DNA from: Paucilactobacillus hokkaidonensis JCM 18461 | GTDB lineage: Bacteria; Bacillota; Bacilli; Lactobacillales; Lactobacillaceae | Assembly (NCBI RefSeq): GCF_000829395.1 | Contig: NZ_AP014680.1 | Location: 558,001 to 622,000, forward strand | Reading direction: 5' to 3' | Length of the DNA: 64,000 nt | Shown: piece after piece, positions 46,392 through 53,870 of the stretch | Layout of the letters: the number at the start of each line of letters is the position of its first letter | Position numbering within the stretch: position 1 is the stretch's first letter | Made by a program: the position numbers and the translations under genes | The notes under the pieces: model-generated | What the model saw: the letters and a program-made list of their open reading frames with translations, nothing else | What the model was told of the DNA's origin: nothing | Database searches by the model: none

Positions 46392-48056
46392 TTACTTATT
46401 TATAACTTTGTAATAATCAAAGTCAGCAAATGAATCGTGCTGATGGGCATCTACTGAACCGATAAAGTTAAACATAGCTGTAAATCCGCCAACTTCACCC
46501 GGTTCACCATTGACACCTTCATCAGATAAATATGAAACATCTAATTGATCTCCAAGCTGTTTCCAGTCATCGTTTTCCGAAATTTTGTACATGATTTGTG
46601 TGGTGCCAAGGTTGTAATTAATTTTAATTTCAGCAAAGTTGTTTGGTACACGAACTTCATCGAAAATATAATCAATCCGATCGCCTAATTTTGCTTGTAG
46701 TAATCTTAATACTGTTCCATCTTCTTTATCAGATTGACATAATCTAGCGTAAATCCAGTTGTTTGAATCGTAATATAAGCCTAAACCAGCAGTTTCTGAG
46801 TAATGATCCGGTTTGAAAGATACGCTGGTTTGGGCGGTGTAGTTTAGAGATGTGGCACGCGTGGCCATAATTGCTGGATTTACTTGAGAGAAAAATGAGT
46901 TACCACCATAAATTCTTAAATTTCCTGGATGTTCAGTTGTATTCACCCACGAAGATTTCTGTTCACGATAAGGAGTCATGAATCGTAAATCATATCTAGA
47001 ATTGTTAAAATCGTCATCAATATTGTTTAGTTGATCAGATTGAATTGTGGCATCACTATTCCTTAATCCTGGAACTTCCATTTTAGCCAAGTTAGATCCA
47101 TCGATCATTTGAAGCCAACCATCTTTCGTCCAAGTCATTTTTTGAAGAGATGTTTCACGTCCTAATGGATTTAGTTTAGTATTTGGTAAAGGCCGAGCCA
47201 TTAAATGTGCTATATACCATTCATTAGTGGTCGTGTGTACTAAAGATCCGTGGCCTGCTTTTTGCATAACAGATTTTGGGTTGTACATTTCAAAATGACC
47301 AGAATCTGGATCTCCTAGGGAGAAAAGGTGGTGTGGAGATGACGTAATAATTGGCTCACCGGATGGGTTTGCTTCATATGGTCCAAAGATATTTTTTGAC
47401 CGTCCCATTTCAATTCCGTGTGCATATCCAGTACCACCTGATGCAATCATTAAGTAGTAATAACCATTGTGTTTGTAAACCTGGGGTGCTTCGGCACATC
47501 CACGGGTTGTAAATCCTGTGGTAACACGATGCCAGTTGCCTATAATGCCACCTTTTTCTAAATCAATCTCTGCAATTACGATGTGACCTGGAGCTTGATA
47601 TCCAGTTCTTGTTTCCCATTCCAAAATAGAAACGTAGTGTTTACCATTCTCATCGTGGAAAACAGCTGGATCAAATCCAATGGAGGTTAAATAAATTGGA
47701 TCTGACCATGGCCCTTGAATATTGTCTGACCACATAGCAAATGAATCAGAATTAAATTCGCGTCCTGCCATATTTTGCATGTGGGAATAGGCTAGCCAGA
47801 ATTTACCACTTTGTTTATCGTAGGACAGATGGGGAGCCCAGATGCCTGCGGGTGTATTTGTCCCACGTAAGTTAACTTCACCCTTGGTTAGGGCATATGA
47901 AATCAGTTTCCAGTTAGCCAAGTCTGTTGAATGAAAAATTTGAACAGCTGGATTCCAATGAAATGTTGAAGTTGCGATGTAGTAATCTTTATCAACTCTA
48001 ATGATTGATGGGTCTGGTGCCATTCCAGGAATAATTGGATTTTTAATATTTGCCAT
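46392..48056 (-). CDS. Glycoside hydrolase family 43 (xylosidase/arabinofuranosidase type)
   Basis: 554 aa from ATG at 48056 (MANIKNPIIPGMAPDPSII), placed by GGAG 8 nt upstream; an earlier ATG (48071) overlaps that site. Five-bladed propeller (about 1-320) with the Asp base in APDPSI, the second acidic residue in FDPAVFHDE and the putative acid Glu in CAEAPQVYKHNGYYYL; a C-terminal beta-sandwich (about 350-554; WVNTTEHPGNLRIYGG). Cytoplasmic, with no signal peptide. Members remove arabinose or xylose from oligosaccharides; the specificity cannot be fixed here. Confidence 0.9.
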   Translation of the reverse strand: MANIKNPIIPGMAPDPSIIRVDKDYYIATSTFHWNPAVQIFHSTDLANWKLISYALTKGEVNLRGTNTPAGIWAPHLSYDKQSGKFWLAYSHMQNMAGREFNSDSFAMWSDNIQGPWSDPIYLTSIGFDPAVFHDENGKHYVSILEWETRTGYQAPGHIVIAEIDLEKGGIIGNWHRVTTGFTTRGCAEAPQVYKHNGYYYLMIASGGTGYAHGIEMGRSKNIFGPYEANPSGEPIITSSPHHLFSLGDPDSGHFEMYNPKSVMQKAGHGSLVHTTTNEWYIAHLMARPLPNTKLNPLGRETSLQKMTWTKDGWLQMIDGSNLAKMEVPGLRNSDATIQSDQLNNIDDDFNNSRYDLRFMTPYREQKSSWVNTTEHPGNLRIYGGNSFFSQVNPAIMATRATSLNYTAQTSVSFKPDHYSETAGLGLYYDSNNWIYARLCQSDKEDGTVLRLLQAKLGDRIDYIFDEVRVPNNFAEIKINYNLGTTQIMYKISENDDWKQLGDQLDVSYLSDEGVNGEPGEVGGFTAMFNFIGSVDAHQHDSFADFDYYKVINK

Positions 48057-48159
48057 ATATAAACGCTCCATTCAATGAAATTTATACATAGATGAATAAC
48101 ATAAACGTCATATTAATAGAATAACGGGGTTTTCGTCTTGTGTATGGTTATATGTTATT

Positions 48160-48174
48160 ATGGAAGCGCATTCA
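48160..48174. promoter_or_regulatory. cre box between GH43 and AraC genes
   Basis: ATGGAAGCGCATTCA matches the cre consensus at 15 of 15 positions. It is in the 190-bp divergent region, so CcpA could repress the GH43-transporter operon, the AraC gene, or both. Confidence 0.75.
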
Positions 48175-48260
48175 GGTCAATGAAATTAGTATCTTATGTC
48201 GATAAATTACTTTTAAAAAGTAATAAAAGTAATATTATGGAATAGAAGGGATTGATTTAA

Positions 48261-49088
48261 GTGGTTAGAAAACATCATGAGAATGTTGTATCAAATTTAG
48301 GTATAGGAGTTCGATTTTATGAATCCAATGTAACTACAAATGGGTATGTTCCATTTCACTGGCATAGTAGTATTGAACTAGTATGTGTTATGTCAGGACA
48401 GTTAGTATTTAAATTTGACGGAGCAACTCATACTATAGGCCCCAATCAATTTATTATTATTTCTTCCAGTGTGGTTCACGATGTTACGAACGGTCCTAAC
48501 AGAGCGTTTGTATTGCAGATTCCACTTGCTTTTATTGAAAAATATTATAGTAAACCAGAACAACTTAATTTTGTTACAAGGGATTTAAAATCTACGAATT
48601 ATAAAAAAATAGTGGATTTGTTTTCAGAGCTAGATTATGTAAATAAATACAAAAAGTCAGGCTATTTATTCGATTTTGGCATTATATTATTAATTATGCT
48701 GAAAAATTTAATTTTAAACTTCAGTGAAGATAAAAAGAATATAGGAAGAGTTACTAGTGATTTAAAGGACATAATTATATTCATTAACGATCATTATGCT
48801 GAAGAATTAAGTGTCCAAAATCTAGCCTATAAGTATGGTTACAATGCTAGCTATTTATCCAGATTATTTAAAAAGCAGACTGGAATTACACTGATTCAAT
48901 ATGTTTATAAAATTAGACTTAACAATTTGTATCAGGATCTTATTAATTCAGATATTTCAATCAATAATTTGATGAAAAAGCACGGGTTAACCAACCAACG
49001 TACAGCTAGAATTATGTTTAAAGAAATGTTTGGTGAGTTACCTAATCAGGTTAGAACCAAGTACAAAATGAATGTACGATTAAAATAA
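48261..49088 (+). CDS. AraC-family transcriptional regulator
   Basis: 275 aa. An N-terminal cupin (about 20-100; VPFHWHSSIELVCVMSGQLVF) is followed by a C-terminal double helix-turn-helix (about 175-270; LSVQNLAYKYGYNASYLSRLFKKQTG). It is divergent from the GH43-MFS pair, the usual arrangement for a local activator sensing the transported sugar. GTG start. Confidence 0.9.
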   Translation: MVRKHHENVVSNLGIGVRFYESNVTTNGYVPFHWHSSIELVCVMSGQLVFKFDGATHTIGPNQFIIISSSVVHDVTNGPNRAFVLQIPLAFIEKYYSKPEQLNFVTRDLKSTNYKKIVDLFSELDYVNKYKKSGYLFDFGIILLIMLKNLILNFSEDKKNIGRVTSDLKDIIIFINDHYAEELSVQNLAYKYGYNASYLSRLFKKQTGITLIQYVYKIRLNNLYQDLINSDISINNLMKKHGLTNQRTARIMFKEMFGELPNQVRTKYKMNVRLK

Positions 49089-49108
49089 TAGTTCCATTTT
49101 TGTTATCG

Positions 49109-49139
49109 TGCTTCGCAACTTTGCTGTGGAGCATTTTTT
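49109..49139 (+). terminator. Terminator after the AraC gene
   Basis: TGCTTCGCA (49109-49117) pairs with TGTGGAGCA (49125-49133), then six T. Closely similar to the rpsI terminator at 21279-21313. Confidence 0.8.
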
Positions 49140-49391
49140 GAACCGAACATAGCATTATTCCTAGATGAAATTTATTATAGCAATTAATGATAAAATCACC
49201 CCATTGAGGACGTAATACGTTCGATAATAAATATATACCAATCGTGTAATTATAGTTATCATGTCACGTTTAAAAGTAACTGCCAAGCTATACCAATCTA
49301 TTAAGAAAGCCTTAAGAAACTGCTTACATCATTGTCTCTTCTTCCATTAGCCGTTAGTATTTGTTCATAACCTATGAGGAGGTACTTATTA
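49140..49391. other. Intergenic region before the 69-aa protein
   Basis: About 250 bp with no supported gene and no clear promoter pair. It precedes a strong GAGGAGG ribosome-binding site (49377-49383). Confidence 0.4.
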
Positions 49392-49601
49392 ATGGAATAT
49401 GGAATTAACATTTATCATCGGGATGATATCGAGATTTGTTTTGTCGATTGGAATACACAAGAATGGTTTAGTTCTGAAGAGGAGCGAAATGTTCGTTTGG
49501 CAGAATTAAACCAACAGGCTATTGAAGAAGAGGCACATCCAAAACATAGGTTGCGGATCGATGTCAAAACGTATACCAAAATTGAAAAACAAATTGCTTA
49601 A
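49392..49601 (+). CDS. Small hypothetical protein
   Basis: 69 aa from ATG 49392, 8 nt after GAGGAGG; the longer frame starts inside the ribosome-binding site. Acidic and charged, MEYGINIYHRDDIEICFVDW, no membrane segment, helical middle (SSEEERNVRLAELNQQAIEEEA). Not recognised. The strong ribosome-binding site and own terminator support a real, separately expressed gene. Confidence 0.65.
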   Translation: MEYGINIYHRDDIEICFVDWNTQEWFSSEEERNVRLAELNQQAIEEEAHPKHRLRIDVKTYTKIEKQIA

Positions 49602-49664
49602 ATTAAAAAAATTGAACAAATTGAAGCATGATTCTAATAAAATATATATTAAATATATTCTATC

Positions 49665-49706
49665 AAAAAAGTATCATCTGGCTATAGTGACAGATGATAC
49701 TTTTTT
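49665..49706. terminator. Bidirectional terminator
   Basis: A perfect 16-bp stem: AAAAAAGTATCATCTG (49665-49680) and CAGATGATACTTTTTT (49691-49706). It serves the small protein gene and the convergent membrane-protein gene. Confidence 0.9.
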
Positions 49707-49718
49707 CACTTGATCAAT

Positions 49719-51476
49719 CTATTTTAAATTACTATTACTAAAATCAGTGACATTGCCGACTGATTTACCGTTTTTAACTTGAGCGGTGGCCTTGACCTCG
49801 TCACCAGCACGAGTAAGTAGGGCTTTTTGGTAATCCTCACCATCTACAGTGTAAATGGTGTTACTGCCTTGCAAAGTAAATAGCAATACTTGGCTACTGC
49901 CTTTAGCAGTGATTACAGCCCGATCGATCTTGCCAGATATTTTTTGTTTCTTACCTTGAGAAGTATTACCGGCATTACTGCCATTATCGATTAATGCTTG
50001 CCTAAAGTTCTCAACAGCTTCGTTGGCACTATCCCCAGTTGCATGCACTGATTGGTCTGAAGCATCAATGTAGTAATAACCACGAAAGGCATTAGTGTTA
50101 TCCAAAATTGATAATACCCAAGTTGGTTTGCCATTAATATTGTAAATCACGGGCATCGATGACTTCCATTGTTGGGCCTTGTAGTTATTATTAGCATTAG
50201 CCTTGGCACCATCAGAGTCCATGATACCATGAGTCTTATAGTAGACTAATTTCCCAGTCCGCGCATTAATCATTGAATAACCAAGTGCACTATCTGCGTC
50301 CGAACGGGGGTTGGTGAAATCAGTAAAGTACTGAACATTTCCCTGCTTATCAAATGTTGAGATAACACTGTCACTAGTGGGTAACTGGATTCCAGTTTTA
50401 CTCAAGTACATATTTAAAAAACCACGTTGATATTTACCATAGGCTTCGTTCATTGAGTCTGCCACTTCAGTTGTAATTCCTTCATCAATCCACCTTGGAA
50501 GGTGATTAAGCGTATATAGATTTGTTTTACCGGTTTCAGCATTAACCACAACTACGTGCAGTCTTGAATAGTTAATTCGGTGACTTAATGCCATTGACTT
50601 ATATGTCGTTTGTACATAATAAGGCGTTCCGTTGTCATCAACTTCAAGCTGAGGCTGGCTTCCATTAGCGGCTAACCAAGTTGGATGTTGAGAGTAAATT
50701 CGTCGGGCAGCGTTCCGGTTAAAGTAGCTGGTGTTAGTGTACTTGATGTTTTTCTTCACGAAATGCGGTTCGGCATTGACTGAAGTTGCATCAATAATGA
50801 AGTAACCAGGAACGGTTTGATGGGCAGAATAATATTTGAAGAAACCATCAAATTCAACTGGCGCAATGTAGACTGGTTTACCCTTATAGTATTGTGCCTG
50901 AATATCACCTAACCGGAAATACTGCGAGTTAGGTACGTCACTCATATTTTTATTCATTCGGTTTTTAACTGTTTTAGGCGATATAGCAACCGGAGTAACT
51001 CCTTTTTTGAAGGTTGGAGCAGAATTGCTGTCTATCTTTTCTGATTTGATGCTTTTAGCAACTGGTTTAACTGATAGTGATGAATGAGCCTCACCAAAGC
51101 CGACAAGAATTAAGATAACTACTAAGATTGCACCACCAATTCTAGTTTGTGTCTTCATAGTAGTTGAGCGGCTTGTGGTATTAAAGGTTAGCGAAACCAT
51201 GATTGCCAACATAATTGCTCCCCAGATTAGGTTCGATCCTAAAATCGAGAGTGTGTTTCGCGATGACAAAGAAAAGTAGGTAATGATTGATTTAAACACA
51301 ATCATTGCGACCATTACTGCTAACCCGAGTAAAGTCACAAACTTTTTATTGATTGTTACCGTAGTAGTAGCATTGGTACTTCTTGGAAAAACCTTGTTCT
51401 TAGTCGGAAATTTGATTAAAAAGACGAGCCAAATTAGTAATGGGGCAATTAAGCTTGCCAGTGTGATGTATAGCAT
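49719..51476 (-). CDS. Unrecognised membrane protein with large extracytoplasmic domain
   Basis: 585 aa. Four hydrophobic segments in the first 135 residues (near 1-20, 48-68, 78-100 and 112-130) are followed by about 450 polar residues rich in Tyr, Asn, Ser and Thr. Internal blocks such as YFIIDATSVNAEPHFV, LHVVVVNAETGKTNLY and GYSMINARTGKLVYYKTHG look like a repeated PepSY-like beta-strand unit. No catalytic motif was recognised. Possibly a cell-envelope protein; no function is claimed. Confidence 0.6.
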   Translation of the reverse strand: MLYITLASLIAPLLIWLVFLIKFPTKNKVFPRSTNATTTVTINKKFVTLLGLAVMVAMIVFKSIITYFSLSSRNTLSILGSNLIWGAIMLAIMVSLTFNTTSRSTTMKTQTRIGGAILVVILILVGFGEAHSSLSVKPVAKSIKSEKIDSNSAPTFKKGVTPVAISPKTVKNRMNKNMSDVPNSQYFRLGDIQAQYYKGKPVYIAPVEFDGFFKYYSAHQTVPGYFIIDATSVNAEPHFVKKNIKYTNTSYFNRNAARRIYSQHPTWLAANGSQPQLEVDDNGTPYYVQTTYKSMALSHRINYSRLHVVVVNAETGKTNLYTLNHLPRWIDEGITTEVADSMNEAYGKYQRGFLNMYLSKTGIQLPTSDSVISTFDKQGNVQYFTDFTNPRSDADSALGYSMINARTGKLVYYKTHGIMDSDGAKANANNNYKAQQWKSSMPVIYNINGKPTWVLSILDNTNAFRGYYYIDASDQSVHATGDSANEAVENFRQALIDNGSNAGNTSQGKKQKISGKIDRAVITAKGSSQVLLFTLQGSNTIYTVDGEDYQKALLTRAGDEVKATAQVKNGKSVGNVTDFSNSNLK

Positions 51477-51688
51477 TCAATACTCCTCCAATTTAGTAAC
51501 ACAATAAGTTCTTATTAATAACACTTCAATTGTATCAGACTATGAGCCATAAAGCTGAGAGTTATAATAACTTTTTACATACAGATTTTAAAAAGTTGAA
51601 ATATTGATTCATTGATTAATAGTATGGTACAGTTATCATATGTTAAGTGGAGCCAAAATTAAGCTATTATCTGAAAGGAAGATGCAAA

Positions 51689-51925
51689 ATGGAAAAAACA
51701 TTTACTAAAGAAGAACTAGCAAAATTTGATGGACAAAATGGTACCAAATCTTACGTTGCAATCGATGGCGTTGTTTATGATGTTAGTGATGTGGATGCCT
51801 GGAAAGACGGCCAGCATCATGGAAACACAGCCGGTAAAGATTTAACTGAGGTAATTGATAATCAATCGCCCCACAAACGAAGCGTTTTAGCAAAGTTAAC
51901 AGCGGTCGGCAAATACGTTGGCTAA
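51689..51925 (+). CDS. Cytochrome b5-like heme-binding protein
   Basis: 78 aa from ATG 51689 after GAAAGGAAG; the upstream in-frame ATG has no such site. MEKTFTKEELAKFDGQNGTKSYVAIDGVVYDVSDVDAW is the cytochrome b5 fold; axial-heme candidates are in GQHHGNTAGKDL and SPHKRSVL. Soluble, with no signal peptide. Electron partner unknown. Heme-dependent cytochrome bd genes occur 11 kb away. Confidence 0.85.
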   Translation: MEKTFTKEELAKFDGQNGTKSYVAIDGVVYDVSDVDAWKDGQHHGNTAGKDLTEVIDNQSPHKRSVLAKLTAVGKYVG

Positions 51926-51930
51926 ATTCT

Positions 51931-51971
51931 AAAAAAGCTCATCTCGAAATTTTACGAGATGAGCTTTTTTT
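51931..51971 (+). terminator. Terminator after the cytochrome b5-like gene
   Basis: AAAAAAGCTCATCTCG (51931-51946) pairs with CGAGATGAGCTTTTTT (51955-51970); perfect 16-bp stem. Confidence 0.9.
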
Positions 51972-52087
51972 AGCAGTCATATAATGAAATGTTAACGGTA
52001 AAATTAAATTCGGCTAAATATGTTACCTATCGATCAATAAAAGCGTTAAAATATATTCCAAGCATAGGAACGATAGGGAGCGATTTG

Positions 52088-53044
52088 ATGAAAAAAACAA
52101 CTGCAATGGGATTGGCAATGCCGGCAATTCTAGCTGCTGGCACAGCTGAGGTGGTAGAGCACCTCTATAAATTTGCATTTAAACGAGTGGATGAAGTTCC
52201 TGCCACTTCCGCGGAAAAGCAAAAGTATGCCGATGACTACTATAAATATATTGATTGGCTACATAAACAACCGACCATTACTTGGCAATTACATCAGTTG
52301 GATCCAAAACAACGGTTGCTTGCAACATATTTACCAGCTGAGCAACCAACTACTGATTCGGTCATTATTGCGCATGGTTACAAGGGGAACGGTGAAACAA
52401 TGGCTAATTATGCCAAAATGTTTCATGAATTAGGGTACAACGTTTTGTTGCCAGATGATCGGGCGCATGGTAAATCTGCAGGGAAGTATATTACTTTCGG
52501 TTGGCTGGATCGGTTGGATTACGTGGAATGGATTAATCGCATCATTGAAACGGTTGGTCCGGATTCACGGATCACTTTATTTGGCGTTTCAATGGGCGGA
52601 GCAACAGTGGAAATGTTGGGTGGCGAAAAGATGCCAGAGCAGGTTAGGTGCATTATCGCAGATTGCGGCTACTCCAATATTAGTGACGAGATGACTTATT
52701 TACTTAAAAAATCATTTCATCTGCCAAAGTATCCATTTTTCCCCGCAGTTGATCTGCTGAATCGCCGGCGGCAGGGCTTTGACTTGAAACAAGTTTCGTC
52801 GGTTGATCAGTTAAAACATAATCATTTACCAATTTTATTTATTCATGGGCAAAAAGATATTTATGTGCCGGCTGAAATGTTGAATGCCAATTATGCTGCT
52901 ACTCAGGGTCCTAAGGAAAAATGGGTTGTCCCTGAAGCTACGCATGCTGAAAGTTTTTGGGTTAATCCAACTGCTTATCGGGATCACGTGAAAAGTTTTA
53001 TTGACCGGTATATTGCATATCACCCAACCAGTTTAATCAAATAA
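52088..53044 (+). CDS. Alpha/beta hydrolase with N-terminal hydrophobic segment
   Basis: 318 aa from ATG 52088 (MKKTTAMGLAMPAILAAGTAE), preceded by AGGGAG; the longer frame from 51989 lacks a ribosome-binding site. Nucleophile Ser in FGVSMGGATVEM, Asp in HGQKDIYVP and His in EATHAESF form the triad. The hydrophobic N-terminus may anchor it at the membrane. Substrate unknown. Its 3' end overlaps the convergent HAD gene by 12 bp. Confidence 0.85.
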   Translation: MKKTTAMGLAMPAILAAGTAEVVEHLYKFAFKRVDEVPATSAEKQKYADDYYKYIDWLHKQPTITWQLHQLDPKQRLLATYLPAEQPTTDSVIIAHGYKGNGETMANYAKMFHELGYNVLLPDDRAHGKSAGKYITFGWLDRLDYVEWINRIIETVGPDSRITLFGVSMGGATVEMLGGEKMPEQVRCIIADCGYSNISDEMTYLLKKSFHLPKYPFFPAVDLLNRRRQGFDLKQVSSVDQLKHNHLPILFIHGQKDIYVPAEMLNANYAATQGPKEKWVVPEATHAESFWVNPTAYRDHVKSFIDRYIAYHPTSLIK

Positions 53045-53851
53045 ACGATGATAAATTTCAGTAATTGGATTGTCATTATTAGTCGCTGTCAGCGTGAGCT
53101 GGGCGACTTTTTTAATAGCTGGAATACTATTGTTGACGGCAATGCCCATCCCCGCGGCCTCAATCATTGCTAAATCATTATTATTATCACCGAGCGTAAT
53201 GATCTCACTTGGAAGGACCTCCAATTTTTGTCCCAGTTCCAGGACTGCGCGGCCCTTATCAATTCCGGCCGGGTTAAATTCCAAATAGCGGTTGGATGAA
53301 AAGGTCATTGCAAGTGGCGTAGAAATAGTAGCCAAAACTTTTTGCTGAAAGGTTATTAATTTTTGGTGCTCTAAATTAGCTACGAGTATTTTGACAATTG
53401 GTCGCTGATTAAAAAAATCTAAATTAGGCTCATCAAAATTGATAGTCCTCACTTTTCGTGAATGAATATACGCTAGCTCATCTTCATTAATATTGTAGGT
53501 ATAAACTTCGTTGAGTGTGTAAATATGAACGCCTAAATCCGGTCGCTGACGTGCTAATTGATAGATTTGTTCCGCAATTTCGTGGGCTAAATAGTGACTA
53601 GCTAAAACTTTGTTTTGGTGATTTTCAACAATCACACCGCCGTTATATGAAATAACATATTCATTGGGCTGATTAACAGTTCCAATTTGAGTAAGTAATG
53701 GTTGAACCGATGTAAATCTCCGGCCTGTATTTGGTACAAATTTAACCCCACGTTGCTGCAGTTGAGTGATGCTGGCTAAATCTGTGGCAGAAATATTACC
53801 TGTGTCGTCTAATAATGATTCATCAAGATCACTGATCAGTAGTTTGTACAT
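53033..53851 (-). CDS. Cof-type HAD-family phosphatase
   Basis: 272 aa with motif I LISDLDESLLDD (nucleophile Asp; Glu replaces the common Gly), a C2-type cap, and motif IV GDNNNDLAMIEAAGMGIAVNNS. Members dephosphorylate sugar phosphates, flavins or pyridoxal phosphate; specificity unknown. It lies 20 bp downstream of the ABC permease gene on the same strand. Confidence 0.88.
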   Translation of the reverse strand: MYKLLISDLDESLLDDTGNISATDLASITQLQQRGVKFVPNTGRRFTSVQPLLTQIGTVNQPNEYVISYNGGVIVENHQNKVLASHYLAHEIAEQIYQLARQRPDLGVHIYTLNEVYTYNINEDELAYIHSRKVRTINFDEPNLDFFNQRPIVKILVANLEHQKLITFQQKVLATISTPLAMTFSSNRYLEFNPAGIDKGRAVLELGQKLEVLPSEIITLGDNNNDLAMIEAAGMGIAVNNSIPAIKKVAQLTLTATNNDNPITEIYHRLFD

Positions 53852-53870
53852 ATTTGCTCCTTATGTTTGA

